Positions 33,704 to 43,544 of a stretch of DNA of 64,000 nucleotides are shown piece after piece. This stretch comes from Cerasicoccus maritimus. Lineage in GTDB: Bacteria; Verrucomicrobiota; Verrucomicrobiia; Opitutales; Cerasicoccaceae. Under the pieces are notes generated by a model. That model did not search any database, was not told the DNA's origin, and saw only the letters and a program-made list of their open reading frames with translations. Positions within the stretch are counted from its first letter, which is position 1, and each line of letters opens with the position of its first letter. The position numbers and the translations under genes were made by a program. The stretch lies in NCBI GenBank assembly GCA_031296935.1, contig JAVDPD010000016.1:59704-123703 (forward strand), given 5' to 3'.

Positions 33704-33760
33704 GAGTCTGCACGCCAGCTTCGTTGGCGACTCACTCCCATACTTCGCTTGGGTAGACTC
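33704..33760. repeat. Three-way junction-like structured element
   Basis: GAGTCT (33704-33709) pairs with AGACTC (33755-33760). Inside are two short hairpins, CGCCA/TGGCG (33713-33717 and 33725-33729) and CCCA/TGGG (33737-33740 and 33750-33753), each with TTCG in the loop. The preceding bases 33668-33700 resemble the 65-bp dispersed repeat. It is probably an intergenic mobile or processed repeat rather than a gene. Confidence 0.6.
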
Positions 33761-33790
33761 AGGCCGAACCCAGCATGCGGAGGATTTAGC

Positions 33791-33848
33791 AGGAAGATCG
33801 GAAAGAGCGGGAAGCAGCAAGAGACTTCCCGTTTTTTCCGATCTTCCT
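33791..33848 (+). terminator. Nested terminator hairpin
   Basis: The inner stem CGGGAAG (33808-33814) pairs with CTTCCCG (33825-33831) and is followed by TTTTTT (33832-33837). An outer pair, AGGAAGATCGGAAA (33791-33804) with TTTCCGATCTTCCT (33835-33848), is a perfect 14-base stem. The U tract is therefore shared by both structures. It ends transcription from the lipoprotein gene and lies between it and the convergent rho. Confidence 0.85.
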
Positions 33849-33913
33849 GTTTAATATTAGTTTTATTACACCAAGTGATACTGCGAAACGCTCAAATTTT
33901 TTGAGAAGCGGTA

Positions 33914-35071
33914 TTACATATCCAGCAGCCGGAGGAATTCGGCGTTGTTCTTGGTCGTGCCCATGCGCTCAACGAGTGTTTCGGTGGCGTCGAGGGGCTT
34001 CATCGGAGAGAGCGCGCGGCGGAAGAAGCCGACCTTGTCCAGGACGTCCTTGTCGAGGATGAGCTCTTCCTTGCGGGTGCCGGACGCATTGATATTGATC
34101 GCGGGCCAGAAGCGGAGCTCTGCGGCCTTGCGGTCAAGGACCATTTCCATGTTACCCGTGCCCTTGAACTCCTGGAAAATCAGGTCATCCATACGGGAGC
34201 CGGTTTCGATCAGCGCGGAGGCAATGATCGTGAGGCTGCCGCCTTCTTCGGTGTTGCGGGCGGAGGAAAAGAGCTGGCGTGGCTTTTCGAGGGCGCGGAT
34301 GTCCAGACCACCGGTCATCGTGCGGCCGCCGCCTCCCTTGGAGGAGTTGTGAGCCCGGGAAAGGCGGGTAATGCTGTCGAGCAGCAGGATGACGTCCTTG
34401 CCGACTTCCACCTGGCGCTTGGCGCGCTCAATGGCGATTTCGGAAACGCGAATGTGGTTTTCGATATTTTCGTCGTTGGACGACGCGTAAATTTCAGCCC
34501 AGGGCAGGTCGCGCTTGAAGTCGGTGACTTCCTCGGGGCGTTCGTCGACGAGGAGCACCATGACGAGCATTTCCGGGTGGTTTTCGTGCGCGCCTTCGGC
34601 GATGTCTTTTAAAAGGGTGGTCTTACCAGTGCGGGGCGGGGCGACGATGAGGCCGCGTTGACCTTTGCCCACTGGACAAAAGAGGTCGAGCACACGGGTG
34701 GTGAGGCGTCCGTCCTTGCACTCCAGTTTGATCTGGTCTTCGGGGGCGATGGTGGTCAGTTGCTGGAACGGGTAGCAGTCCTTGCGCTTATCGACGGCAA
34801 GGCCATCCACCTTCTCAATATACTTAATTTTGGGGTTGGGGAAGCGGTCGTCGTGGTGGGCGCTAGCGGTGATCCAGTTACCACGCTTGAGCTTGAAGCG
34901 GCGGATCATTTCGCGCGGGACAAAGGGGTCCGTCTTGCGTGGGCGCCCGTTTTTGGCGGGGTCGAGCAACTGCCCGGTCTTGTTGTTAGACGGTTCGAAG
35001 ATGCCTTCTACGATGACGGAGTTATCCGACGTCTCGCTGGTGGCGTTGGTGGTCACTTGAGTTTCGCTCAT
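33914..35071 (-). CDS. rho: Transcription termination factor Rho
   Basis: The 385-residue product is a hexameric RNA-dependent ATPase that ends transcription. The Walker A motif is VAPPRTGKTTLLKD and Walker B is DVILLLDSITRLSRA. The Q-loop region is GGGRTMTGGLD, and the R-loop region is EEFKGTGNMEM. The N-terminal Rho_N helical domain of E. coli is absent: the cold-shock-type RNA-binding part starts within 20 residues (VIVEGIFEP), and its first strand has TGQLLD in place of GFGFLR. In-frame ATGs at 35122 and 35179 would add 17 or 36 residues without restoring that domain. I chose 35071. Confidence 0.95.
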   Translation of the reverse strand: MSETQVTTNATSETSDNSVIVEGIFEPSNNKTGQLLDPAKNGRPRKTDPFVPREMIRRFKLKRGNWITASAHHDDRFPNPKIKYIEKVDGLAVDKRKDCYPFQQLTTIAPEDQIKLECKDGRLTTRVLDLFCPVGKGQRGLIVAPPRTGKTTLLKDIAEGAHENHPEMLVMVLLVDERPEEVTDFKRDLPWAEIYASSNDENIENHIRVSEIAIERAKRQVEVGKDVILLLDSITRLSRAHNSSKGGGGRTMTGGLDIRALEKPRQLFSSARNTEEGGSLTIIASALIETGSRMDDLIFQEFKGTGNMEMVLDRKAAELRFWPAININASGTRKEELILDKDVLDKVGFFRRALSPMKPLDATETLVERMGTTKNNAEFLRLLDM

Positions 35072-35338
35072 AAGTTGAGGCAAAGTAAGACGATAGACGG
35101 AGCCCGGGGAGGGTCGTTTCATAGCAAATGACCACAGAGAATGGTCGTAAGCAGCGGTAACGGGCGAAGGTTTGATCATGCAAACTTGGCCTTTGCGCTA
35201 CAGGGCGGCGCCGCTTTCGCTATCGTGTCACATTTCATGTAGTAGGGCGCCGTCGGGCGCAAGCATTAATTTTTAGCATGGATTTAACGATTGGCGAGTC
35301 ACAGTGATGCGTTATGCTGATGTCCGAAGGTTAGCACT

Positions 35339-35839
35339 ATGCGAATTTACAGTTTAGCCGGGTTTGTTGCGTTGCTGTTGGCAGCGCTGCTCCACGAAAA
35401 GCCATTTCAGGTTGTGCCGCTGTTTTACGGGCAGGTAATGCGTGTAGGCGATGGTGAGACTTACGTAGCGCCTGATTCGCCCAATGGCTTGGGCATGGAC
35501 AGCGATTGGATTGTGATCGCGGAAAACACTTGGACAGTTCCCAACTGTCTTAAGCATGGCATCGGCCTCGAAATTGGCATTCTGAATGTGCCAGACGGCG
35601 TCGACAGCCTGCAATTAGTGGTCGATTATCCGCCGATGACGCTGCCTTCCGGCGCGGTGAGCACCCAGTTGGATCGCTTGCAGCCGATTAATGCGCAGGA
35701 CGGCTTTGGTTGGTTCGATTTCTATTACTTTTTCGACGAAGAATACGAGCGCACCCCCGGCGAATGGCGGTTCCGTCTGTATCATAAAGACAAGCTCCTC
35801 TACGACCAGGCCTTCACAGTGGTGGCCTGTGAGGAGTAG
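35339..35839 (+). CDS. Exported DUF3859-like protein
   Basis: The 166-residue protein has an N-terminal signal-like helix (LAGFVALLLAALLHE). The mature part is beta-rich and ends FDFYYFFDEEYERTPGEWRF then DKLLYDQAFTVV. The spacing of the aromatic-Phe-Asp, the Glu and the PG-x-W with the last strand resembles the DUF3859 family, whose function is unknown. It stands on the plus strand between the divergent rho gene and a convergent exported gene. No functional partner is evident. Confidence 0.65.
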   Translation: MRIYSLAGFVALLLAALLHEKPFQVVPLFYGQVMRVGDGETYVAPDSPNGLGMDSDWIVIAENTWTVPNCLKHGIGLEIGILNVPDGVDSLQLVVDYPPMTLPSGAVSTQLDRLQPINAQDGFGWFDFYYFFDEEYERTPGEWRFRLYHKDKLLYDQAFTVVACEE

Positions 35840-35847
35840 GGAACCTG

Positions 35848-36360
35848 TTAGCGATATACTCCGACCCAGTATTTGCCGACCTTGGCTAGGTAGATTTGCA
35901 CACGTTTGCCAGCGTAGCAGATGGAGTGCTTGTCAATGCTTTCGGCCGTGAGCGGGGTGCCTATTTTCTCGTAATGCTCGTAATCCCTCTCATTGGGGAC
36001 GCAGACCGTGTCGTGGAACTCCTGCTCTTTGCCGTGGATGACATACACCGCATTGATCGCTGTGCCCTCGGGCTTAGGTAAGATTGACCAGGAGTTGTCG
36101 CCCTTAGGAACTTTGTCGCAGGATGCATCGATGTCCTCCAGGGGGCCGTAAACCCGAAAAAGTGAGAAATTCTCTTTATGGGGAACGCCAATGTTGGTGC
36201 CTTGATCTACCTGAAAGCCGTCCCCGAAATCAATGGTAATGAGGCGTCCGTTTTCCAGTTCGCCGTTTCTAATCCAGTTGCCGTAGCCGTATAGGTGCTT
36301 GCCGGCATGGCTGAGAGTGGTAGTGGACAGGCAGAGGAGGGCGACGATGAGGACTTTCAT
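35848..36360 (-). CDS. Exported hypothetical protein
   Basis: The 170-residue protein starts with a good signal peptide (KVLIVALLCLSTTTLSHA-GK) when translated from the ATG at 36360; an upstream in-frame ATG at 36417 would add 19 non-signal residues. The mature part has two pairs of Cys (SCDKVPKGD/TVCVPNERD and ICYAGK) and a beta-rich pattern ending VGKYWVGVYR. I recognise no family. It converges with the DUF3859-like gene, with only eight bases between the stops. Confidence 0.7.
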   Translation of the reverse strand: MKVLIVALLCLSTTTLSHAGKHLYGYGNWIRNGELENGRLITIDFGDGFQVDQGTNIGVPHKENFSLFRVYGPLEDIDASCDKVPKGDNSWSILPKPEGTAINAVYVIHGKEQEFHDTVCVPNERDYEHYEKIGTPLTAESIDKHSICYAGKRVQIYLAKVGKYWVGVYR

Positions 36361-36464
36361 GGGAGAGATATAGCTATGTGCTGTCCCCCATTGCGTCAAA
36401 ATTAGTCCGTTTAGCAATCACATTATAGGTGATTACTAAACTTGGGAACTTCGTAATTGCGTTA

Positions 36465-36698
36465 CTACTGCTGATGGCGGTCGGAATTGGGATCGTAGAG
36501 GTCCCAGCGGTGACGCCGAAACCAAGAGTGTATCGCTGCATGAGTGTCGAGGGCTTCTCCGGTGCGCTTAACTTCATTAGCCTGATGGCGGCGAATGTCT
36601 TCGCGCTGCTCCTTGATAAATCGGAAGAAGCTGGACCGGTTGATGTCGAACCGCTTGTTAGCGTTACGTCGCATTGAACTGTTGGGGTGAGGTGACAT
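36465..36698 (-). CDS. Possible small hypothetical protein
   Basis: The 77-residue frame is rich in Arg, Asn and His and contains NRSSFFRFIKEQREDIRRHQ and AIHSWFRRHRWDLYDPNS. The amphipathic helix followed by a short Trp/Arg tail resembles small uncharacterised proteins in related genomes, but I cannot name a family. A plus-strand frame of equal length lies opposite and looks less protein-like. An ATG at 36674 is an alternative start. No ribosome-binding site stands out, so it is kept at low confidence. Confidence 0.4.
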   Translation of the reverse strand: MSPHPNSSMRRNANKRFDINRSSFFRFIKEQREDIRRHQANEVKRTGEALDTHAAIHSWFRRHRWDLYDPNSDRHQQ

Positions 36699-36952
36699 GG
36701 GGTGTCTAATGTCTGTTGTATAGTTTATCGGCTGAAAATCTAAATTTCTAAGTGGAGTATCTATTAAACGAACGATTATGCGGGATTATTCGTTGGCTTT
36801 TGTAGCAAGGTGCTTTTTTCAAAATGGTGCCTAAGATCGTTCTTTCGCGGGTTTCTGGCTTGCCCTCAGCGGCGTAGCGTGTACTTATATACGCACATTT
36901 TGGGAGGCGAAGGAGAACCCCCGAAAAACCATAAGATTTTCAAAAAAAGCGC

Positions 36953-36980
36953 TTGCATTGAAGCATGTGAAGCGTAGTCT
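36953..36980 (+). promoter_or_regulatory. Candidate promoter of the str operon
   Basis: TTGCAT at 36953-36958 fits a -35 box and TAGTCT at 36975-36980 a weak -10, with a 16-base spacer. An A7 run at 36942-36948 upstream could act as an UP element. About 90 bases of leader would precede rpsL. The call rests on sequence shape only. Confidence 0.45.
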
Positions 36981-37070
36981 CGCCCCCTTTCCCTGAAACC
37001 CGCTGGTTCAGGCACATGTGTGTTTTGACTTCGGCGGGCCTTTTCTTTTACCGGAAAACCCTCTTTTTCA

Positions 37071-37454
37071 ATGCCTACAATCAATCAGCTCGTCCGGAAC
37101 CCACGCGTTCTGCAGAAGACCAAGTCGAAATCGCCGGCCATGGCCAGCAATCCGTTTCGTCGTGGCGTATGCGTGCAGGTCATGACCCGCACCCCGAAGA
37201 AACCGAACTCCGCTATCCGTAAGGTTGCCAAGGTTCGCCTCACCAACGGCTACGAAGTCATCGCCTACATCCCGGACGAAGGTCACAGCCTTCAGGAGCA
37301 CAGTGTTGTTCTCGTTCGTGGTGGTCGCGTGAAGGACCTTCCGGGCGTTCGTTACCACATTGTTCGTGGCGCTCTTGACTGCCAAGGCGTGGAAAAGCGT
37401 CGTCGCAGCCGTTCGAAATACGGTGTGAAGCGCCCCAAGGAAGCTAAAAAGTAA
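37071..37454 (+). CDS. rpsL: Ribosomal protein uS12
   Basis: The 127-residue protein begins [11 protein letters not shown] and contains [19 protein letters not shown], in which the Lys residues of streptomycin resistance (K43 region) are wild type. [15 protein letters not shown] carries the usual Asp/Gly loop. It sits at the decoding centre of the small subunit and is the first gene of the str group, 12 bases before rpsG. Length and sequence are normal. Confidence 0.98.
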   Translation: MPTINQLVRNPRVLQKTKSKSPAMASNPFRRGVCVQVMTRTPKKPNSAIRKVAKVRLTNGYEVIAYIPDEGHSLQEHSVVLVRGGRVKDLPGVRYHIVRGALDCQGVEKRRRSRSKYGVKRPKEAKK

Positions 37455-37466
37455 ACTTTAATTACT

Positions 37467-37940
37467 ATGTCACGTCGTCGTAGAGCCGTTAAGCGGGATG
37501 TCCCCGTTGATCCCCGTTATCAAAGCCAGCTGGTTGCCGGCCTGATTAACCTCGTTATGCAGCGCGGTAAGAAGTCCGTCGCTGAGCGCATCGTTTATGG
37601 CGCATTTGAGCGTGTCTCGGAAAAGCTCGAAAAGGGCGACCCGATTGACTTGCTGCTCGGCGCGTTGGAAAACGTCCGCCCGAAGCTGGAAGTGAAGTCC
37701 CGCCGTGTCGGTGGTGCCACTTACCAAGTGCCGGTTGAAATCACTTACGAGCGTCAGCAAAGCCTCGCTTTCCGCTGGATGGTTGACGCAGCCAAGAAGC
37801 GCAAGGGTGTCCCGATGGGCGAAGCGCTCGCTTCTGAGATCATCGACGCCTACAACAACACCGGCGGTGTTGTTAAGAAGAAGGAAGAGACCCACAAGAT
37901 GGCCCAGGCGAACCGCGCCTTTGCTCATCTTCGCTGGTGA
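37467..37940 (+). CDS. rpsG: Ribosomal protein uS7
   Basis: The 157-residue protein contains [41 protein letters not shown], and the C-terminal [18 protein letters not shown], all standard for uS7. It nucleates the head of the 30S subunit and binds 16S rRNA. Spacing to fusA is 52 bases. Nothing unusual is visible. Confidence 0.98.
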   Translation: MSRRRRAVKRDVPVDPRYQSQLVAGLINLVMQRGKKSVAERIVYGAFERVSEKLEKGDPIDLLLGALENVRPKLEVKSRRVGGATYQVPVEITYERQQSLAFRWMVDAAKKRKGVPMGEALASEIIDAYNNTGGVVKKKEETHKMAQANRAFAHLRW

Positions 37941-37992
37941 TCGCCTTTTTCTGGCTCTCCCAGTTTTTCCTGTTCTTTGACTTCCCTTTCCC

Positions 37993-40158
37993 ATGTCCAC
38001 CACGATCCAGTTGTCTCCAGCGAATGCTTCCGATCGGAAGTACCCGCTTGAGTATACCCGGAACATTGGGATCGCGGCACACATTGACGCAGGGAAGACC
38101 ACTACCACCGAGCGCATTCTGCTTTACTCGGGTGTGGTGCACAAGGCTGGCGAAGTGCATGATGGCACCGCCGTAACTGACTGGATGGAGCAAGAGCGCG
38201 AGCGTGGCATCACGATCACTTCCGCAGCTATCTCATGCCATTGGACCACCAAAACTGGTGACTTCTCCGGCGTTGAGCAGCAGATCAATATCATCGACAC
38301 CCCTGGGCACGTCGATTTTACCGCAGAAGTAGAGCGATCCCTTCGCGTCCTCGATGGCGCAGTCGGCGTATTTTGCGCAGTCGCAGGTGTCCAGCCGCAG
38401 TCCGAGACTGTCTGGCGTCAAATGGACAAATACCACGTCCCCCGCATCGCGTTCATTAATAAGATGGACCGGACGGGGGCCGATTTTTTTGCGGCAATCG
38501 ACTCGATCCGCGAAAAGCTGGGCGCGAATGCCCACCCGATCTGCCTGCCGATCGGCGCTGAAGACCAACTTCGCGGCCTGATCGACCTCGTCCGCATGCA
38601 AGCGGCGGTTTACGATTCGTCCGACGAGACTGGCATTACTTTCAATTGGGAGGAGATTCCCGCTGAAGAACTCGAGCAAGCTGAAGCTCACCGCGAAAAG
38701 TTGATCGAAGCCCTTTGTGACTTCGACGACGCGCTGGCCGAGAAATACCTTGAAGGCAAAACCATTGAAGCTGCGGTGCTCCGCCGCGCGATCCGCAAGG
38801 CAACGATGAGTCTCGACTTCATGGCTGTCATCCCCGGTTCTGCTTTCAAGAACAAGGGTGTCCAGATGTTGATGGACGCTGTGGTCGATTACCTGCCGAG
38901 CCCTGTTGACGTGAAGCCCATGCCGGCGCACGACGAAGATGGCGAGAAGGAAATTGCCCCCGTGATGGCGGACGACGCCGGCAAGACCGCCGGCCTCGCG
39001 TTCAAGCTGATGAACGACAAGTTTACCGGCGGTAAATTGGTTTTCTTCCGCATGTATCGCGGCACGCTCCGCAAGGGCGATCAACTTTACAATCCCCGCA
39101 CCCGCCGCTCGGAGCGCATTTCGCGCCTCATGATCATGAAGGCGGACGCTCGCGAGGATATCGACGTTGCTTATTCGGGCGACATTTGCGCGCTGGTTGG
39201 CGTTAAGGACGTCAAGACCGGCGACACGCTTTGCGCCAAGGACGAAGTCGTCACGCTGATGCCGCCGTCGTTCCCGGATCCGGTTATCTCGATGTCGATC
39301 GAGCCCAACACCAAGGCTGACCAGGACAAGCTCTCCACCGGTTTGCAGCGTTTGGCTGACGAAGATCCGACCTTCAAGGTAACTGCCAACGAAGAAACCG
39401 GCCAGACCATCATTATGGGCATGGGCGAGCTGCACCTTGAAATCATTCGCGACCGTTTGTTCCGCGAGTTCAAGGTCGAAGCCGAAGCTGGCAAACCACA
39501 AATTTCCTACCGCGAAACGATCCTCACCGCAGCCGATGGCGAAGGCAAATTCGTCCGTCAGTCTGGTGGTAAGGGCCAGTATGGCCACGGCATTATCAAG
39601 CTTGAGCCCCAAGAGCAGGGCAAGGGCATTGAAGTCGTCAATGCGATCGTCGGCGGTGCCATTCCGAAGGAGTTCATCAAGCCCTTCAGCGACGGCATTA
39701 AGGAGGCAGCCAATTCAGGCACCATCGCCGGTTACCCGGTGGTGGACTGGAAGGCGACCATCGTCGATGGTTCGTTCCACGAAGTGGACTCTTCTGAAAT
39801 GGCCTTCAAAATGGCAGGCATTTTCGCTTTCCGCGATGCGATGGACAAGGCTTCCCCGGTTCTTCTCGAGCCGATCATGGAAGTTGAAGTCAACGTTCCG
39901 GAAGAATACCAGGGCGATATCGTGGGCGACATCAATCGTCGTCGCGGTCAGATCCAGGGCATTGAATCCAAGGCCAATCTCGCCGTCATCGACGCCAAGG
40001 TGCCGCTGGAAACAATGTTCGGATACGCCACCGACGTGCGTTCCCTTTCCAAGGGGCGTGCAGATTACAGTATGCAACCACTTTGCTTTGAGCAGGTCCC
40101 GAACAGCGTGCTCAAAACAATCACCGAGGGATCGGGTTACGCACCCGCCCGTTCCTAG
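37993..40158 (+). CDS. fusA: Elongation factor G
   Basis: The 721-residue GTPase has G1 [10 protein letters not shown]3 DTPGHVDF and G4 NKMD, followed by domains II-V with the usual [11 protein letters not shown] and the C-terminal region [15 protein letters not shown]. It drives translocation on the ribosome. There is no tuf gene after it; rpsJ starts 41 bases on. Size and order are normal for EF-G of this group. The leader between rpsG and fusA has no long structure. Confidence 0.98.
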   Translation: MSTTIQLSPANASDRKYPLEYTRNIGIAAHIDAGKTTTTERILLYSGVVHKAGEVHDGTAVTDWMEQERERGITITSAAISCHWTTKTGDFSGVEQQINIIDTPGHVDFTAEVERSLRVLDGAVGVFCAVAGVQPQSETVWRQMDKYHVPRIAFINKMDRTGADFFAAIDSIREKLGANAHPICLPIGAEDQLRGLIDLVRMQAAVYDSSDETGITFNWEEIPAEELEQAEAHREKLIEALCDFDDALAEKYLEGKTIEAAVLRRAIRKATMSLDFMAVIPGSAFKNKGVQMLMDAVVDYLPSPVDVKPMPAHDEDGEKEIAPVMADDAGKTAGLAFKLMNDKFTGGKLVFFRMYRGTLRKGDQLYNPRTRRSERISRLMIMKADAREDIDVAYSGDICALVGVKDVKTGDTLCAKDEVVTLMPPSFPDPVISMSIEPNTKADQDKLSTGLQRLADEDPTFKVTANEETGQTIIMGMGELHLEIIRDRLFREFKVEAEAGKPQISYRETILTAADGEGKFVRQSGGKGQYGHGIIKLEPQEQGKGIEVVNAIVGGAIPKEFIKPFSDGIKEAANSGTIAGYPVVDWKATIVDGSFHEVDSSEMAFKMAGIFAFRDAMDKASPVLLEPIMEVEVNVPEEYQGDIVGDINRRRGQIQGIESKANLAVIDAKVPLETMFGYATDVRSLSKGRADYSMQPLCFEQVPNSVLKTITEGSGYAPARS

Positions 40159-40199
40159 TTTCAGTTCCTTTACCAATCATCCTCTAACCTTTCACTATC

Positions 40200-40508
40200 A
40201 TGGCAGGTCCAAAAATTCGCATCAAACTCCGCGGTTACGACTATCGCATCATCGATCAGTCTGCAGCTGACATTGTGGACACCGCAAAGCGCTCCGGCGC
40301 TCGCGTCAGCGGTCCCGTCCCTATGCCCACGCGCATTGAAAAAGTAACCGTCAACCGCTCTCCGCACGTTGACAAGAAGTCGATGGATCAATTCGAGCTG
40401 CGCACCCACAAGCGCCTCATCGACATCATCGAGCCGACCGCACAGACGGTTGACGAGCTGAAAAAGCTCAATTTGCCGGCCGGTGTGGACATCAACATCA
40501 CTGTTTAG
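40200..40508 (+). CDS. rpsJ: Ribosomal protein uS10
   Basis: The 102-residue protein contains [20 protein letters not shown] and [17 protein letters not shown], typical of uS10, which also acts as NusE in antitermination. The gene lies directly after fusA. After its stop, 191 bases separate it from rplC, with a hairpin leader there, so rpsJ may be transcribed with the str group rather than with the rest of the S10 operon. Confidence 0.98.
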   Translation: MAGPKIRIKLRGYDYRIIDQSAADIVDTAKRSGARVSGPVPMPTRIEKVTVNRSPHVDKKSMDQFELRTHKRLIDIIEPTAQTVDELKKLNLPAGVDINITV

Positions 40509-40644
40509 CAAACTTTTTTCACATTTTTGAAGATTTTGCTTAACAAATGGGAAAAATCAGCGATGCTTCCCGGCTTCTCTTCATTAATTTTCCGCATTTT
40601 TAGTTCTTAGAACAACTAACTACACAGTCTAAACCTTCACGCAG

Positions 40645-40663
40645 GTCTCTCGAAAACGGAGAC
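40645..40663 (+). promoter_or_regulatory. Hairpin in the rplC leader
   Basis: GTCTCTCG (40645-40652) pairs with CGGAGAC (40657-40663) around AAAA, with one bulged T. The hairpin lies 36 bases ahead of the rplC ATG in the only sizeable gap of the cluster. It may be an autoregulatory leader structure, but no known L4-binding leader was recognised. Confidence 0.4.
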
Positions 40664-40699
40664 GAAGCTCACGCCAAGTTTCCACCTGCCTCTGTCATT

Positions 40700-41341
<642 letters not shown>

Positions 41342-41368
41342 CTTTAACGTCTGAGAGGAATCATAGAA

Positions 41369-41998
41369 ATGAAGCTCAAAGTATTTACTGCCGACGGCGC
41401 CTCCAGCACTGAGAAGGAGTATGCCATCCCCACTTTCGAAGGCGACAAGGGCCTGCAAGCCCTGAAAGACGTCGTCGTTGCTTACCAGTCCAACCTGCGC
41501 CAGGGCAACGCGAAGTCCAAGACTCGCGGCGAAGTTCGTGGCACGGGCAAGAAGGTTTATCGCCAGAAGGGCACCGGCCATGCACGTCATGGTGACCGCC
41601 AATCCCCGATTTATGTTGGTGGTGGCACGGCGCACGGCCCGAAGCTCCGCGACTGGACCAAGCACGCCAATAAGAAGGTGAAGACCCTGGCCATGCGCCG
41701 CGCGCTCTTCGATAAGGCTACCGACGGTGAACTCTCTGTAATTGAGAAGTTCGAACTCGCCGCCCCGAAGACCAAGGACTTCGACAAGATCATCAGCCAG
41801 ATCAAGCCGGAAGGTAAGATCCTGATCGTTGATCAGCAGTTCGACGACAACACCGCACTTTCCGCGCGCAACCTCGCACGCGTCCACATTACCGACTCCG
41901 CCTCCCTCAACGCTTGGGACCTCGTTCGTTTCGACAACGTAGTCATCAGCGAGAAGGGCATCGAACAAGTGCTCGCCCGCACCGGCGAAGGCAAGTAA
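41369..41998 (+). CDS. rplD: Ribosomal protein uL4
   Basis: The 209-residue protein contains VVVAYQSNLRQGNAKSKTRGE and GTGKKVYRQKGTGHARHGDR, the conserved extended loop that reaches the exit tunnel. In E. coli L4 also represses its own operon by binding the leader. Length and order are normal. Confidence 0.97.
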   Translation: MKLKVFTADGASSTEKEYAIPTFEGDKGLQALKDVVVAYQSNLRQGNAKSKTRGEVRGTGKKVYRQKGTGHARHGDRQSPIYVGGGTAHGPKLRDWTKHANKKVKTLAMRRALFDKATDGELSVIEKFELAAPKTKDFDKIISQIKPEGKILIVDQQFDDNTALSARNLARVHITDSASLNAWDLVRFDNVVISEKGIEQVLARTGEGK

Positions 41999-42029
41999 CC
42001 GCCAACTACGAAATAGATAAGGCGAAATC

Positions 42030-42320
42030 ATGTTTTCACCCAGCAACATCATCAAGGAATACCGCGTGACGGAAAAAGCGGCCGATCTGACCGCTAACAC
42101 CAACAAGTACACGTTCGAAGTATTCCCTTCCGCCAATCGCCGCGAGGTAGCTTCCGCCGTTGAAAAGCTTTTCGACGTGAAGGTCGTGCGCGTGAACATC
42201 ATTAACCAGCGCAGCAAGTCCAAGCGTAACCGCATGGCGCGTGGCCGTTCCGGCTCCACTGCTGCTATGAAGAAGGCTATCGTTACTCTCGCTGAGGGCG
42301 AAAGCATCGAACTGGTCTAA
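42030..42320 (+). CDS. rplW: Ribosomal protein uL23
   Basis: The 96-residue protein has YRVTEKAADLTANTNKYTFEV and ANRREVASAVEKLFDVKVVR, the standard N-terminal fold that forms the signal recognition particle and trigger factor docking site at the exit tunnel. It lies between rplD and rplB as expected. Confidence 0.97.
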   Translation: MFSPSNIIKEYRVTEKAADLTANTNKYTFEVFPSANRREVASAVEKLFDVKVVRVNIINQRSKSKRNRMARGRSGSTAAMKKAIVTLAEGESIELV

Positions 42321-42344
42321 CTTTATTAGGAGCTTAGAAATCCA

Positions 42345-43202
42345 ATGGCTTTAGTTAAAACCAATCCGACCACCCCGAGCCTGCGCTTCCGCGTTCAGAA
42401 CAAGCAAGACCTTGCGCCGAACAATCCGGAGAAGAGCCTCACCCAGTCGATTCACGACAAGAAGGGCCGTAACTGCTACGGCCGCATCACGTCGCGTCAC
42501 CGTGGTGGTGGTCACAAGCGTCTTTACCGTTTGATCGACTTCAAGCGCAACAAGCTCGAGATGGAAGCCGAAGTGCTGACGATCGAATACGATCCCTACC
42601 GCTCGGCCAACATCGCCTTGGTGCAATACACCGACGGCGAAAAGCGCTACATCATCGCTTCCCGTGGCCTGAAGGTCGGCGATAAGATTCTGAACACCAA
42701 CGAAAAGGTGGAGGAATTCGTTTCCGGTCTGTGCATGCGCCTCAAGGACATCCCCCCCGCAACCTTCATTCACTGCATTGAAATGTTGCCAGGGCAGGGT
42801 GCCAAGATCGCTCGCAGCGCAGGTCAGTATGGCCAGTTGATCTCGATCGACAAGGACTATGCTACGCTGAAGATGCCTTCCGGCGAAATCCGCAAGGTCA
42901 ACTCCAACTGCCGCGCTACCATTGGTCGCGTAGGTAATGAAGAGCACGGCGACGAAGTAATTGGTAAGGCCGGCCGCAATCGCTGGAAGGGCAAGCGCCC
43001 GAAGGTCCGCGGTATGGCAATGAACCCGGTCGACCACCCAAATGGTGGTGGTGAAGGCCGTTCGAAGTCCGGTGGTGGTCGCCAGCATCCTTGCTCGCCT
43101 TGGGGCCAGCTCGCCAAGGGCTTCCCGACCCGCAAGAAGTCCAAGACTTCCAACTCGCTTATCGTGGTTCGTCGCAATGGCCGCAAGGTCAAGAAGCGCT
43201 AA
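42345..43202 (+). CDS. rplB: Ribosomal protein uL2
   Basis: The 285-residue protein has [20 protein letters not shown], the central barrel ending SAGQYGQLI, and the C-terminal [18 protein letters not shown], which contains the conserved His of the peptidyl transferase neighbourhood. Length matches bacterial uL2, with no insertions. It is followed by rpsS after 44 bases. Confidence 0.98.
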   Translation: MALVKTNPTTPSLRFRVQNKQDLAPNNPEKSLTQSIHDKKGRNCYGRITSRHRGGGHKRLYRLIDFKRNKLEMEAEVLTIEYDPYRSANIALVQYTDGEKRYIIASRGLKVGDKILNTNEKVEEFVSGLCMRLKDIPPATFIHCIEMLPGQGAKIARSAGQYGQLISIDKDYATLKMPSGEIRKVNSNCRATIGRVGNEEHGDEVIGKAGRNRWKGKRPKVRGMAMNPVDHPNGGGEGRSKSGGGRQHPCSPWGQLAKGFPTRKKSKTSNSLIVVRRNGRKVKKR

Positions 43203-43246
43203 TCGCTCTCTCTTTTCAAAACGTAAATTTATTAAGCAACTAAGCT

Positions 43247-43516
43247 ATGGCACGTTCGATCAAAAAAGGCTTCTTCGTTGACCCGAAGCTGATGGACAAG
43301 GTTGAGGCCGCGCAAAGCGCCGGCTCCAACAAGCCCATCAAGACCTGGTCGCGCCGTTCGACGATCACTCCCGAATTCGTTGGCCTCAACATGTCCGTTC
43401 ACAATGGCAAGGGCTTCATGCCCGTCTACGTGACTGAAAACATGGTTGGCCACAAGTTGGGTGAGTTCGCTCCGACGCGCACCTTCAAGGGTCACCAGGG
43501 CGTCGGCAAGAAGTAA
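43247..43516 (+). CDS. rpsS: Ribosomal protein uS19
   Basis: The 89-residue protein has [35 protein letters not shown] and [15 protein letters not shown], which is complete uS19. In nearly all bacteria rplV follows directly; here an exported-protein gene is inserted 28 bases downstream. Confidence 0.98.
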   Translation: MARSIKKGFFVDPKLMDKVEAAQSAGSNKPIKTWSRRSTITPEFVGLNMSVHNGKGFMPVYVTENMVGHKLGEFAPTRTFKGHQGVGKK

Positions 43517-43544
43517 CCCGCTAACCGCTTTCCACGTTAATCCA

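Larger units (their letters stand above)
36361..37070. other. Mostly noncoding region ahead of the ribosomal cluster
   Basis: Apart from a possible small minus-strand gene at 36465-36698, this stretch holds the 5' region of the str operon: a candidate promoter at 36953-36980, and before it an A-rich run (36942-36948) that may be an UP element. I see no RNA gene in it. Confidence 0.55.

Noticed and set aside
33704-33760. Possible tRNA because of the cloverleaf-like fold
   Set aside because: It is too short (57 bases), has no TTC-type T-loop or acceptor end, and both hairpin loops are TTCG type.
36429-36677. Plus-strand frame with a hydrophobic start opposite the small minus-strand frame
   Set aside because: It has a GTG start, no ribosome-binding site and an unstructured C-terminus; the minus frame looks more like a protein.
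38233-39612. Long minus-strand open frame of 459 codons inside fusA
   Set aside because: It lies opposite a certain EF-G gene, has no family motif and follows from the high-GC codon bias of fusA.
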